This document shows positions 26,201 to 35,630 of a stretch of DNA of 64,000 nucleotides, piece by piece. The stretch spans positions 62,001 to 126,000 of the forward strand of contig NZ_RAHW01000010.1 of the NCBI RefSeq assembly GCF_004117875.1, read 5' to 3'. A program made the translations under genes and the position numbers. Position 1 is the first letter of the stretch. Each line of letters opens with the position of its first letter. The stretch comes from Geomonas oryzae (lineage in GTDB: Bacteria > Desulfobacterota > Desulfuromonadia > Geobacterales > Geobacteraceae). Below the pieces are notes generated by a model. That model had not been told where the DNA came from. It saw only the letters and a list, made by a program, of their open reading frames with translations, and searched no databases.

Positions 26201-27355
26201 TTACGTTTTCCGCAACACCGTCCCTGACCTTTTCTCCAGAACCTCCCCGATCACCTCCAGGGTTTCCCTGCTGTTACGCTGCATGGTAAGGGGTGCCGCC
26301 GCTTCGGCGGCCGCCGCCCCCATCCTTTGGCGGCGCTGCGGGTCGGCGAACTGCACCACGGCCGCCGCGATCTCTCCCGCATCGAGAGGATCGCGCAACA
26401 CGATCCCCTGCTCCCCGTCGCGAACCAGCTCCGCTACACCGTTGTAGCGCGAGGTGATTACGGGAAGCCCGCAGGCCATCGCCTCGAGCGTGGCGTTGCT
26501 GAAGGGGTCGTAGAGGGTCGGGAAGGCGAAGATGTCGCACCCCAGGTAGAAGCGCTCCACGTCGCGCACCGGCCCGGTGAACACCACCTTTTCCGCCACC
26601 CCGAGGCGCTGCGCCCGGCCCATAAGTGCCCCGGTGCGCCCTTTCCCCACGATGAAGAGCTTGAAGGGAACGGTGATTTTCGCCGCGGCCTCGATCAGGG
26701 CGGGTACCCCCTTGCGCTTGAAGCCGCTCCCCACGTAGAGGATGCGCAGCTCTTCCCCGAGCCCGTACGTTTCGGCTAACCGCGCCCGGTACTCCTCGCG
26801 CCTTTGCAGCGGGAAGTGGGCGGCATCAACCCCGTTGTACACCACCCTTATCTTATCCTCGGGGACTCCGTAGAGCTCCACGATCTCGCGCTTGCCCATC
26901 TCGGAGTTGGCGATCACCGCGCTGAGGGCGGGGTCGGTGTAGAGCCGTCGCTCCAGGGCCATGTAGGCGAGCTGGAAGGGGCTCAGGTAAGTGGCAAGCC
27001 GCGCGAGCCACCCCCGCCCCAGGTTCTTGCGCCTGAGCCAGATCCGGTGGCAGCCGTCGCCGGCGCGGTAGATGTCCTGCCTGAGCGTCCGCTCCAGGCT
27101 GAAGACCACGTCGAAGCGCTCGCTTTCGATGATGCGCTTGCATCCGAGCGAGAAGGTGAGCGACTTGAGCCACCCCGGCTTTCTGGCCGCGGAGACCGGG
27201 TGCAACCGGATCTTCTCCCCACCCTCCGCGTCCCAGCTCGACGCGAGGACGTGCACCTCGTGCCCCAGGGCGACAAGCTCCTCGATGAGCCGCACCATGT
27301 AGCGCTCCGCCCCCCCGAAGGGGGTGTATTTCTGACGGATCAGGGCGACTTTCAC
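26201..27355 (-). CDS. GT4 glycosyltransferase, WaaG-like
   Basis: 384 residues, GT-B fold. The N-terminus [19 protein letters not shown] resembles WaaG (LPS core glucosyltransferase I), as does [19 protein letters not shown]. The donor-binding half has [17 protein letters not shown] and [20 protein letters not shown] with the family's conserved Glu. It probably adds a hexose to the inner core. Its ATG overlaps the previous glycosyltransferase stop by four bases. Confidence 0.85.
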   Translation of the reverse strand: MKVALIRQKYTPFGGAERYMVRLIEELVALGHEVHVLASSWDAEGGEKIRLHPVSAARKPGWLKSLTFSLGCKRIIESERFDVVFSLERTLRQDIYRAGDGCHRIWLRRKNLGRGWLARLATYLSPFQLAYMALERRLYTDPALSAVIANSEMGKREIVELYGVPEDKIRVVYNGVDAAHFPLQRREEYRARLAETYGLGEELRILYVGSGFKRKGVPALIEAAAKITVPFKLFIVGKGRTGALMGRAQRLGVAEKVVFTGPVRDVERFYLGCDIFAFPTLYDPFSNATLEAMACGLPVITSRYNGVAELVRDGEQGIVLRDPLDAGEIAAAVVQFADPQRRQRMGAAAAEAAAPLTMQRNSRETLEVIGEVLEKRSGTVLRKT

Positions 27356-28335
27356 GGCATGCCCAGCCGGAAGGCGAGCTGCGGGAAGCGCTGCACCAGC
27401 CCCCGCTTGGTCAGGAGCGGAAGGCGGAAGGACTGCACCGAGCGTTCCACGTACTCGCGGTAGTTCGCCGCATCCCCCATCTCCCGGTAGGCCCCGGCAA
27501 CCTTGAGCATGATCTTCGCCTTCCGCTTGCGGTAGGCCCGCAGGTGATGCGCGGGGGCCGCCGTCGGGTTCTCCCCGATGAAGTCGTCCATGAGCCGGAA
27601 GTGGTTGTCGCGCTGGAAGCCGGGGGAGATGGCCCTGAGCGAGGCGGTTCCGGAGGCGCTGTGCTTTCTGTAATAGATGAGGTAGTCGGTGATCACGGCG
27701 AGCGGGAGGCCGTTTTTAAGGTAACGCAGCCACAGGTTCAGATCCTCCGGGCCGACGTACGCGTCGCTCCAGAGCCCGGCCCGCTCCAGCGCACCCCTCC
27801 TGGTCATGAAGCTGGAGCAGACGATGAAGTTCCCTTCCCTGAGGAAGATGGGCAAAAAGGCGTCCATCCCCCCCCAGAGGTACCCGTCCCCCTGCTTCAT
27901 GGCGCCCCCCGGCTTCAGGAAGCGCTGCTTGCAGCGGCGCGCCTGCTCCAGGTCGTCGCAGAAGTTCTTCGCCTTGCAGAAGACGGCGCCTACTTCCGCG
28001 TTCCCCTCGAGGATCTCCACCTCTTTTTGCACCAGCGCGGGGTGGTACACGTCGTCGGCATGGTAGAAGGCGACGTACTCCCCCTTGGCCATGGCGAAAA
28101 GGGTGTTCAGGTTCCCTACGTACCCCAGGTTTTTCTCGTGCCGTACGTGGACTACCCGCGGGTCGCGTGCGCTGAAGCTGTCGACGATCTCGCCGGTGGC
28201 GTCGGTGGAGCAGTTGTTCCCCACCAGGATCTCGACGTTTCGGTAGCTCTGCGCGATCACCGATTCGAGGGTCTCTCCTATGAACGCCGCGCCGTTGTAC
28301 GCGGGGATGCAGATGGAAACCAGCGGCTTTGTCAT
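27352..28335 (-). CDS. GT2 family glycosyltransferase
   Basis: 327 residues from the ATG at 28335, preceded by GGAGGAG; a 36-codon upstream extension is not supported. GT-A fold: VSICIPAYNGAAFIGETLES, GNNCSTDATGEI and the metal-binding FYHADDVYH. It resembles transferases of LPS or capsule assembly; the acceptor is unknown. It lies 16 bases after the YejM-like gene and overlaps the GT4 gene, forming one unit. Confidence 0.85.
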   Translation of the reverse strand: MTKPLVSICIPAYNGAAFIGETLESVIAQSYRNVEILVGNNCSTDATGEIVDSFSARDPRVVHVRHEKNLGYVGNLNTLFAMAKGEYVAFYHADDVYHPALVQKEVEILEGNAEVGAVFCKAKNFCDDLEQARRCKQRFLKPGGAMKQGDGYLWGGMDAFLPIFLREGNFIVCSSFMTRRGALERAGLWSDAYVGPEDLNLWLRYLKNGLPLAVITDYLIYYRKHSASGTASLRAISPGFQRDNHFRLMDDFIGENPTAAPAHHLRAYRKRKAKIMLKVAGAYREMGDAANYREYVERSVQSFRLPLLTKRGLVQRFPQLAFRLGMP

Positions 28336-28351
28336 AACTCCTCCTGATGCC

Positions 28352-30214
28352 CTATCGGGCGAAGAACTTCCCCATGCCGCGCATGGCTTCCACGGATATT
28401 CCGGGACGCGGCGTCGCCCCCTTGATCGGGCGGTAGGCGGCATCGAGCACCTCGATATCGCCTGAGGGGTGGGTCACCGTGATGCGGTCGGGCTCGTTGA
28501 CGCTGAAGGTGTCCCAGGAGCTGATCACGGTGAAAGGGCGCGCCCCGGCATCCAGCAGGGAGCGGCCGTTGCTGAAGGCCCCGGGTTCGCTCTGGCAGCC
28601 GAAGAGCTCCTTCATCAGCATGGGGGCCAGGTCCAGGTGAGTGGTGGCGTGGCTGTAGACGTGCGCCCCCTTGCCCGGCCACCGGATCACCATCGGGGTC
28701 CGCGTCTGGTACTTCGAGAAGTTGCCCCCGTGCCCCCAGTAGTTGAGCCTCAGGTCGTTGAACTCCTCACCGTGGTCCCCGGTGATCACCACCACGGTCT
28801 CTTCCATGAGCCCCTTTTTCTCCAGGGCCGCGAGCACCTCTCCCACCAGGGTGTCCGCGTAGTACACCGAGTTGCGGTACCTGTTGTAGAAGGGGCGCGG
28901 GTCGTACTCGTTGTTCAGCTTGAGGTAATCGACCTCTTTAAGCTCCGGCTGAAACGGTGCGACCCCGGGGGGGTGACCTGCCGTGTGCGGCGCGTCGTAA
29001 AAGAGAAAGCCGAAGAACGGGGCGTCCGCGGACTGGGCTCCGATGAACTTGAGCATCTTGTCCGTGATGGCCCGGTCCTTCGTGACTGGGGAGTCCCCCT
29101 CGGTGTGCAGGTCGATCCTGCCGCGTATATCGGCGAAGACGGTGCGGTCGAATTCGGGGCTCACGAGCGGGGCGCTGGCGTAGATCCCCATCCGGTAGCC
29201 GCGGCGCAAAAGCTCCCGCATCAGCACGGGGCTCCGCTCCTCGGCGAGCACCGCGTGCCAGTAGGTGCCGTAGAGGCCGTAAAACAGGCCGAAGATCCCG
29301 AAGCGCGTCGCGTTGCCGGAGCTTAGGTGGTTGTCGAAGCGCCACGCTTTTTGCGACAGGCGCCAGATGTTGGGGGTCTCCTCGGCGGTCAGGTTGTCGA
29401 AGCGCCAGCTGTCGATGGCGATGACCAGGAGGTTCAGCCGTCGCGTCGGCTCCCGGAAGGAGAGCTGCTCCAGGGGATAGCGCAGGCCGCTGTGCCGGTC
29501 GGGCATGGCGAGCCCCCCCCCTTCCCGCTTGCCGGCAAGCCCGAGCTTTGCGAGCAGACGCTTCGCGGTGAGGGGCATGAAGGCGGGGAGGTAGCGCGCC
29601 TGGCTCGTGATGGAGGTGACGTAGTTGGCGTCGGCCCAGGCGTACACGGCGTGGGTGGAGAGGATGAGGAGCGCCACGGCAAGGGCGACACCTCCCCCCA
29701 CGCTGCGTCTTCTTTTCTCGACCCAGCGCCAGCAAACCCAGGCGATGGCACACTCGGCGAGTGCCGCGACCAGCACGGCGAGAGCCAGAAGGAACCAGAG
29801 CTTTCCGGTCATCGGGAGCACCTCACCGGCGGCGCCGCTGGCGAGCAGGTTCAACACCATCCCGTTCAGGTGAAAACGGTACTGGGCGAACACCAGGGTG
29901 TCGATGACGACGCCAAGCACCAGGGCAAGCTGCAGCGCGATGGAGAGCCCGGAAACCGCCCAGCGGCGCGGGTAGAGGGCGATCAAGAGCGCGCTTGCCG
30001 GGAACAGGTAAAAGGCCAGGGAGAAGAAATGCCCGAGGTAGGAGATGCCCAGAGTAGCGGTCGCGAGCGCCGTGTCCGGCGGCGGCATAAGCTTCAGGTA
30101 CTGCACGGATATCAGCATGAGCACCACCGCGTTGGCCGCGGTGAACCACGCCGTCCAGCGCAATAGGGTGCTGCGGGGACCGGTCCTTTTAAAGGTAACC
30201 GCCTTGTTGATCAA
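28352..30214 (-). CDS. YejM/PbgA/LapC-like membrane protein with sulfatase-fold domain
   Basis: About 620 residues. Five N-terminal membrane segments (about 20-195 in total) match the DUF3413 region. The linker STHAVYAWADANYVTSIT and MPLTAKRLLAK match that of E. coli YejM. A periplasmic alkaline-phosphatase/sulfatase-fold domain follows with LVIAIDSWRFDNL, SSGNATRFGIFGLFYG, ITGDHGEEF and NYWGHGGNFSKYQTRTPM. E. coli YejM/LapC tunes LpxC stability and lipid A output and has lost these metal ligands; they look intact here. The TTG at 30214 is chosen for its AAGGAG site; a GTG seven codons earlier is possible. The context is lipid A and core genes. Confidence 0.8.
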   Translation of the reverse strand: MINKAVTFKRTGPRSTLLRWTAWFTAANAVVLMLISVQYLKLMPPPDTALATATLGISYLGHFFSLAFYLFPASALLIALYPRRWAVSGLSIALQLALVLGVVIDTLVFAQYRFHLNGMVLNLLASGAAGEVLPMTGKLWFLLALAVLVAALAECAIAWVCWRWVEKRRRSVGGGVALAVALLILSTHAVYAWADANYVTSITSQARYLPAFMPLTAKRLLAKLGLAGKREGGGLAMPDRHSGLRYPLEQLSFREPTRRLNLLVIAIDSWRFDNLTAEETPNIWRLSQKAWRFDNHLSSGNATRFGIFGLFYGLYGTYWHAVLAEERSPVLMRELLRRGYRMGIYASAPLVSPEFDRTVFADIRGRIDLHTEGDSPVTKDRAITDKMLKFIGAQSADAPFFGFLFYDAPHTAGHPPGVAPFQPELKEVDYLKLNNEYDPRPFYNRYRNSVYYADTLVGEVLAALEKKGLMEETVVVITGDHGEEFNDLRLNYWGHGGNFSKYQTRTPMVIRWPGKGAHVYSHATTHLDLAPMLMKELFGCQSEPGAFSNGRSLLDAGARPFTVISSWDTFSVNEPDRITVTHPSGDIEVLDAAYRPIKGATPRPGISVEAMRGMGKFFAR

Positions 30215-30299
30215 CAGGAACCACTCCTTTGCCACGACGCCGGCCGGCCGCGTCCTGCCGTGACCGCGCCGGGTCCGGCCTGCCGTGCCCTACAGGCGC

Positions 30300-31451
30300 T
30301 CACCGTCCCTTCTTCCTCGCGTCCAGAATCCGGTGGTAGAAATCCAGCGTCCTGCGCGCCATCATCTCTTCGGTGTACCCCTGGAGCACGAGGTTGCGCG
30401 CGGCGGTGCCGAGCGTTCTGCGCAGCGCCTCGTCGCGCAGCAGCGTCGCGATGGCCGTGGCGTAGGACGCCGGGTCGCCGCTTTGCGCGCGAAAGCCGGT
30501 TTTGCCGTCCAGGACCAGTTCGGCGAGCCCCCCCACCGGGGCAGCCACCACGGGGAGCCCCATGGCCATCGACTGCGTGATTCCCTGCGGCACCCCTTCC
30601 AGCTCCGAGGTGAGCACCGCCACGTCCGAAATGGCGAGCAGCTCCGGGATGTCGCTGCGGTAGCCGGTCAGAATCACCTGGTGCTCGACGCCCGCCTCGC
30701 GGACCAGTCCCTCGATCGTGGCACGCCCCGCACCGTCGCCGACGAACAGGTAGCGCGCCTGCGGGAACTCATCCTTCAGCAGTTGCGCCGCAGCCACCAT
30801 GACGTCGTAGCGCTTCCCCCTTCTCAGCATGGCGATCATGGTGATCACGGGGGCGTCCTCCGGTATCCCCAGCTCCTCCCTGAGCCCGGGGTTGACCGGT
30901 CGGCTCGGGTCGAAGCGCTCCAGGGAAACGCCGGTGGCGATGGAGACTATCCGCTCCGGCGCCATGCCGTTGTCCTTGATCATCGCCTCCCGGACCGCTT
31001 CGCCCGTAGTGACGATGCCGTCGGGCATGCGGTAGACGAAATTGAACGGGCTCTGCGAGATCGGGTTCGCCATGTGGCGGGTCCTGATCAACAGCTCGAC
31101 CCCGGCCAGCTTGGCCGCCAGGCCTCCTGACCAGCTGTCCTTGCTGCTGTGCGTGCTCACGACGTTGATGCGGTGCTTTTTGATGGCGCGGTAGATCTTC
31201 CATACCGCGGCGGGGTCGAGGACCCTGCGCATCGGCACCTCTTCCACCGGGATGCCGACGCGCTTCGCGTTCTCGAGCACCGCGCTCCCCGGCTGGCAGG
31301 CGATCACCACGTTGTGCCCCATCTCGCGCACCCTGAGGCACTCCTGGATGACGCGCCTCTCCTGCCCGCCCCAGCCGTCCGGGGACCACTCGGTGTGGAG
31401 GATGTTGAAGGTGCGGCTTTTCTTTTCCTGCATGCTTGCTTTTTCTGTCAC
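30300..31451 (-). CDS. GT4 family glycosyltransferase
   Basis: 383 residues, GT-B fold. The N-terminal domain has ILHTEWSPDGWGGQERRVI and STHSSKDSWSGGLAAKL. The C-terminal donor site has MIAMLRRGKRYDVMVAAAQ, FVGDGAGRATIEGLV and LTSELEGVPQGITQSMAMGL. It is probably an LPS core or O-chain transferase. The GTG start at 31451 has only a weak ribosome site, and an ATG six codons later is an alternative. It sits between a GT2 gene and the YejM-like gene. Confidence 0.83.
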   Translation of the reverse strand: MTEKASMQEKKSRTFNILHTEWSPDGWGGQERRVIQECLRVREMGHNVVIACQPGSAVLENAKRVGIPVEEVPMRRVLDPAAVWKIYRAIKKHRINVVSTHSSKDSWSGGLAAKLAGVELLIRTRHMANPISQSPFNFVYRMPDGIVTTGEAVREAMIKDNGMAPERIVSIATGVSLERFDPSRPVNPGLREELGIPEDAPVITMIAMLRRGKRYDVMVAAAQLLKDEFPQARYLFVGDGAGRATIEGLVREAGVEHQVILTGYRSDIPELLAISDVAVLTSELEGVPQGITQSMAMGLPVVAAPVGGLAELVLDGKTGFRAQSGDPASYATAIATLLRDEALRRTLGTAARNLVLQGYTEEMMARRTLDFYHRILDARKKGR

Positions 31452-31506
31452 TCTTTGAACCTGTATCCTTCCCGCGGCACCGTCGGCCGCGGCATCGCCC
31501 CCGGCC

Positions 31507-32268
31507 CTAGCCGCGACGAAGCTCCCTTTCCGCGCGGTTCAGCTCGATCGCCTTGCCGTACTTGTAGAAGGTGTAATGGGCGTAAATGGTGCTCAGCACG
31601 AACCCCATCCCCCCTTCCAGGAAACCGAGCTTCAAAACGTACATCTTGAAGAAGGTGAAGAGGGGTTTGAAAAGAAGATGGAGAAGCCCGGGGCGCTTCC
31701 CCTTTTTGACCAGTTCCCGGGCCGCCAGGGTGGAATAGCGCTCCATCCGGGTGACGTAGTCGGAGAGACCGGAATAGGTTTTGTGCACCAGGTTCCCGTC
31801 GAGCTCCCCCACCTTCCCCCGGCACTCCAGCGCCTCGTGGACCTCTTTCTCGCTGAAGGTGCATTCCCTGCGGTCGTAGAGCCGCTTGTTGAAATCGGGG
31901 TACCAGCCGCAACGCCTGATCCAGCGGTCGCCGAAGTAGTTCTCGCGCGCCACCCGGTAGCAGGGAGCCCCCCCCTCGGAAACCTTCAGGATCGACTCCT
32001 TGAGCCGGGGCGAGACCCGCTCGTCCGCGTCGATGTTGAAGATCCAGTCGTTTTGCGCAAGCTCCGCCGCGGCGTTTTTCTGCCTGCCGAAGCCGGGCCA
32101 TGCCCGGTACTCGAAGCGGACCTTCGGGTTTTCGCGGCAGATCGCCTCGGTGCGGTCGGTGCTCCCGGAGTCGACCACCACGATCTCGTCGGCAAAGTCG
32201 AGGCTCTTCAAACAGTCGCCGATGAACTTCTCTTCGTTCAGGGTGATGATGGTGGCGCTTATCTTCAT
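31507..32268 (-). CDS. GT2 glycosyltransferase, WaaE/KdtX-like
   Basis: 253 residues. It starts MKISATIITLNEEKFIGDCL and has VVDSGSTDRTEAI, WPGFGRQKNAAAELA and FNIDADERVSPRL, the pattern of WaaE/KdtX-type beta-1,4-glucosyltransferases acting on inner-core heptose. A basic, hydrophobic C-terminal part (about 190-245) may associate with the membrane. The start overlaps the GT9 gene stop as ATGA, which excludes a 28-codon upstream extension. Confidence 0.86.
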   Translation of the reverse strand: MKISATIITLNEEKFIGDCLKSLDFADEIVVVDSGSTDRTEAICRENPKVRFEYRAWPGFGRQKNAAAELAQNDWIFNIDADERVSPRLKESILKVSEGGAPCYRVARENYFGDRWIRRCGWYPDFNKRLYDRRECTFSEKEVHEALECRGKVGELDGNLVHKTYSGLSDYVTRMERYSTLAARELVKKGKRPGLLHLLFKPLFTFFKMYVLKLGFLEGGMGFVLSTIYAHYTFYKYGKAIELNRAERELRRG

Positions 32269-33314
32269 GAATGATCCGTCAACAGTTTCTCGACGCAGGC
32301 GAGCACCGCCTCCGCCTTGATGGTTTCGCGGCAGGCGAGGTCTTTGTCGCATTGTTTGCGCAGGCAGCGGGCGCAGTGCATGGGGGACTGGATGACGGCG
32401 TGCTGCTCTCCGCGCGGGCCGACGCTGCGGGCATCGGTGGAGCGGTAGAGGGAGACCGTTGGGGTGCCGAGTGCGGCCGCCAGGTGCAGCGGTCCGGAGT
32501 CGACCCCCACCACGAGGTCCGCCTTTTTCATCACCGCCGCGAGCCCCTTCAGACGGTACGCCTCGAGCACGCGTGCACCGCGCCCGATACCCGCGGCGAT
32601 GCGGGTCACCGTCCCTTTCTCACCGGCGTCTCCCCAGGGAAGCAGCATGGTCGCATCCGGGAAACGCTCCAAAAGCGCGGCGCCCAGGGCGATCCACCCC
32701 GCCTCGCTCCAGAGCTTGGTCGGCAGCGCGCTGCCGCACTGGAAGAGGAAGACGAGCCCGTCGGAAAGGGTCGCAAAGAGCGCCGCCGCATCGGCGTCGT
32801 CGTCGGGAGAGACGCCGACCGTGGCGCAAAGCGGCATCTGCCTGAAATCCTTGCCGAAGGGGATGCTCACCAGGCGCAGGTACTTGTCGGCCAGGTGCTG
32901 GTCCTGGCGCCGCATCGGGATCCGGCGCGTGGTGAAATAGACGTTCACCCCCTCCTTCAGATCCTCCTTCTCGAAACCGATGCGGTTCGGGCAGCCGGTC
33001 AGCTTGCAGATGAGGCCGCTTTTCAGGTCCCCCTGCAGGTCGAAGACGATGTCGTACTCGCGCTCGCCGAGCGCACCCTTGAGCGCCGCCACCTCGTTTC
33101 GGGTCGAGGCGGCGAACAGCTGCCGGCGCCAGGCGTCGGGGCGGACCGTGTGCAGCAGGCTCAGGTCCGGATGTCCTTCCAGCACCTGCCGCAGCGACTC
33201 GTCGACCACCCAGTCGATCTCGATGCCGGGCGACGCCTTTTTCAGGTAGTCGAGCACCGAGAGTGCGATGGCCAGCTCGCCCAGGGGCGAGGTCTTGATG
33301 ATTAGTACGCGCAT
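32265..33314 (-). CDS. LPS heptosyltransferase (GT9), WaaC/WaaQ-like
   Basis: 349 residues. The GT9 N-terminus is MRVLIIKTSPLGELAIALSV, then IDWVVDESLR and FDLQGDLKSGLICKL. The C-terminal donor site has GVDSGPLHLAAALGTPTVSL. It transfers heptose to inner core LPS; distinguishing HepI from a later heptosyltransferase needs a tree. A late Cys-rich stretch (HCARCLRKQCDKDLAC) resembles those seen in many GT9 proteins. AAGG precedes the ATG at 33314. Confidence 0.88.
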   Translation of the reverse strand: MRVLIIKTSPLGELAIALSVLDYLKKASPGIEIDWVVDESLRQVLEGHPDLSLLHTVRPDAWRRQLFAASTRNEVAALKGALGEREYDIVFDLQGDLKSGLICKLTGCPNRIGFEKEDLKEGVNVYFTTRRIPMRRQDQHLADKYLRLVSIPFGKDFRQMPLCATVGVSPDDDADAAALFATLSDGLVFLFQCGSALPTKLWSEAGWIALGAALLERFPDATMLLPWGDAGEKGTVTRIAAGIGRGARVLEAYRLKGLAAVMKKADLVVGVDSGPLHLAAALGTPTVSLYRSTDARSVGPRGEQHAVIQSPMHCARCLRKQCDKDLACRETIKAEAVLACVEKLLTDHS

Positions 33315-33335
33315 AGAGCCTTCTGCGAGCAAGGG

Positions 33336-34412
33336 TTATCGAAACAGCTTGTCCAGCTTATCCAGAAGTAGGCCGCTCTCCTCGAAGTCGATCTCGAGCA
33401 GCGTCACGAAACAGTTGCCGAGCCTCTCCCGGTACGGCGCGAGCTTCACGGCATCCTTCTCGGTGGTGATGAGAACGGTGCTGCGCGAGGCGTCCCGCAG
33501 CCGGCAGATGGCGGCGATCTCGTCCTCGCCGTAGCTTGCGTGGTCCGGAAAGGCCAGGGTCGCGGTGAGCCTCACCCCGCCCGCCTCCAAAAGGTCGAAG
33601 AAACCGGCGGGGTCGGCGATGCCGGAAAAGGCGGTCACCCGCGCCCCAGCGGCGCTGTCGAGACCGACGCGGTCGCCCCCGCCGAGCGGTACCAGGCCGG
33701 TGAGCCGGTGGCTGCTGCGGCAGGCGGGCTTTCCCGCGACCGGCTCGGGTGCGAGCCCCGGGGCGCAGCGGGTATAGACGATGAGATCGGCACGCTGCAC
33801 CGCTTTTGCAGGCTCCCTCAGAAAGCCCGCGGGAAGGGTCCGGCCGCCTGCAAACGGACGCTTTGCGTCAAGGAGCAGGATGTCGAGATCGCGCTTCAAG
33901 CGCAGGTGCTGGAACCCGTCGTCCAGGATGAAGACGTCCGGCTGCAATTCGTTCAGTGCGAAGAGCCCGGCGCGGTAGCGGTTCGCTCCGATGACGGTCA
34001 TGAGTCCCGGGACCTTCTGCGCCAAGAGGTACGGCTCATCCCCGGATGCTTCGGGGGGAATAAGCATGTTCTTGCCGTCGCAGACGATGCGGAGCTCCCC
34101 TTCGGCGGAACCGCCGTACCCGCGGGAAAGAACGGCGACCCGCTTGCCGCGCTCGATGAGGTGCCGCGCAAGCCATGCGACCACCGGCGTCTTGCCGGTG
34201 CCGCCGAGAGCGATGTTCCCGACCGAGATGACCGGGACCGGGAGGCGGTGCGACGGCAGCAGGCCGATCCGGTAGGCAGCCGCCCTGAGGCTCAGCACCC
34301 CCGCGTAGGGTATGGCCAGAGCCCGCAGCAGCGCGAGGAGGAGCCGGTCCCGCACCCCCTCACGCTTTCCTTCCACGAGATCGCGGTAGTAGTGCTCCGA
34401 GGGAAGCTTCAC
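33336..34412 (-). CDS. lpxK: Tetraacyldisaccharide 4'-kinase
   Basis: 358 residues from the GTG at 34412, which overlaps the waaF stop as GTGA. The P-loop is [15 protein letters not shown], followed by [10 protein letters not shown] and the conserved [20 protein letters not shown]. It phosphorylates the lipid A disaccharide at the 4' position at the inner membrane, after LpxB (41619-42761). One N-terminal hydrophobic segment (about 20-45) fits membrane association. Confidence 0.94.
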   Translation of the reverse strand: MKLPSEHYYRDLVEGKREGVRDRLLLALLRALAIPYAGVLSLRAAAYRIGLLPSHRLPVPVISVGNIALGGTGKTPVVAWLARHLIERGKRVAVLSRGYGGSAEGELRIVCDGKNMLIPPEASGDEPYLLAQKVPGLMTVIGANRYRAGLFALNELQPDVFILDDGFQHLRLKRDLDILLLDAKRPFAGGRTLPAGFLREPAKAVQRADLIVYTRCAPGLAPEPVAGKPACRSSHRLTGLVPLGGGDRVGLDSAAGARVTAFSGIADPAGFFDLLEAGGVRLTATLAFPDHASYGEDEIAAICRLRDASRSTVLITTEKDAVKLAPYRERLGNCFVTLLEIDFEESGLLLDKLDKLFR

Positions 34413-35476
34413 CGCCCCCCCTTGCCCAGACCCAGCCGATGGTAGAGCCCGTCCGCTGCCTCGATCACGTCGCCCGCGGTCACCGCGGTCATGCAGCGGT
34501 GATCGATGGGGCACTCCCGCTTCATGCAGGGAGCGCAGTCGGCCCCCCGGCGCACGATGGCGCCGCGCTCGAAGAAGGCGCTGGTGGTGCGGTGGTCGGT
34601 GGGACCGAAGATGGCGACAAGCGGGACGTCGAAGGCCGCGGCGATGTGCATCGGGCCCGAGTCGTTGGTGATGAAGAAGTTGCAGCGCTTGATGAGCGCC
34701 ATGAGCTGCCTCACCGAGGTCTTTCCGGCGAAGTCGGCGCAGTCTCCTTCCAGCAACTCGGCTATCTTTCCCGCCATCTCGGTTTCTCCGGGGCCTCCGG
34801 TGATGATGACCCGGGCGCCCCAGCGCTTGGCCAACTCGCGCGCGGTCTCGGCGAAACGCTCGGGGTACCAGCGCTTGGCGGAGCCGTAGGTGGCGCCGGG
34901 GTTCACGCCGAGCACGAACTCCCCGGGTGCGATCCCACGCGCCGCGAGGAGCGCATCCATCTCGGCATCTTCGGCGGCCGAGGTCTGCAGCCTGAGCTGT
35001 GCCGGCGACGGCTTCAAGCCGAAATACTCCAGCATGGTCAGGTAGTTCAGCACCTGATGCGTGTCCGGCTTAAGCAGTACGCGGGGAAACCGGTGCGTGA
35101 GGATGATGCTGCGGGCGTCGCTGTCCTTGCCGACGCGCTGCGGGATCCCGGCAAGCCAGGGGACGAGGGCGGCATCGAAGGAGTTCGGAAGCATGACGGC
35201 CAGGTCGAAGCGGCTGCGGCGCAGTTCGGCGGCGAGCCGCAGACGCCCGAGGGCGCCCTTGTGACGGCCGTTTCGGTGGAAGGTGATCACCCGGTCCACG
35301 CCGTCATAGACGCGAAAGACCTCGGAGACGGCCTCGTTGGCAAGCACGGTGATTTCGGCTTCGGGGAAATTGGCGCGAACGGTGTCGACGGCCGGGGTGG
35401 TCATCACGGCATCGCCGATCCAGTTGACGGCGCGGATGAGGATTTTGCGGACGCGGCTGCGGTCTATAGTCTTCAT
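34409..35476 (-). CDS. waaF: ADP-heptose:LPS heptosyltransferase II
   Basis: 355 residues. [20 protein letters not shown] at the N-terminus and [18 protein letters not shown] are characteristic of WaaF. The donor site is [20 protein letters not shown], followed by [11 protein letters not shown] Cys-containing tail ([16 protein letters not shown]) is also typical. It adds the second heptose of the core. It overlaps lpxK by four bases and lies 154 bases after waaA. Confidence 0.93.
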   Translation of the reverse strand: MKTIDRSRVRKILIRAVNWIGDAVMTTPAVDTVRANFPEAEITVLANEAVSEVFRVYDGVDRVITFHRNGRHKGALGRLRLAAELRRSRFDLAVMLPNSFDAALVPWLAGIPQRVGKDSDARSIILTHRFPRVLLKPDTHQVLNYLTMLEYFGLKPSPAQLRLQTSAAEDAEMDALLAARGIAPGEFVLGVNPGATYGSAKRWYPERFAETARELAKRWGARVIITGGPGETEMAGKIAELLEGDCADFAGKTSVRQLMALIKRCNFFITNDSGPMHIAAAFDVPLVAIFGPTDHRTTSAFFERGAIVRRGADCAPCMKRECPIDHRCMTAVTAGDVIEAADGLYHRLGLGKGGR

Positions 35477-35630
35477 CGGGCACCCGTGACGCCGCTGGGG
35501 CTTGACCCAGCGCAGGACGGACCGGCGGGACGAGCGGAGTTATCAAAACGTGAAACTGGTTGCATTATTGGCTTTCTCGGGCGTTGAAATCGGGCAATGA
35601 TGCCATAACCACGCCGATATGGGAAGTAAA

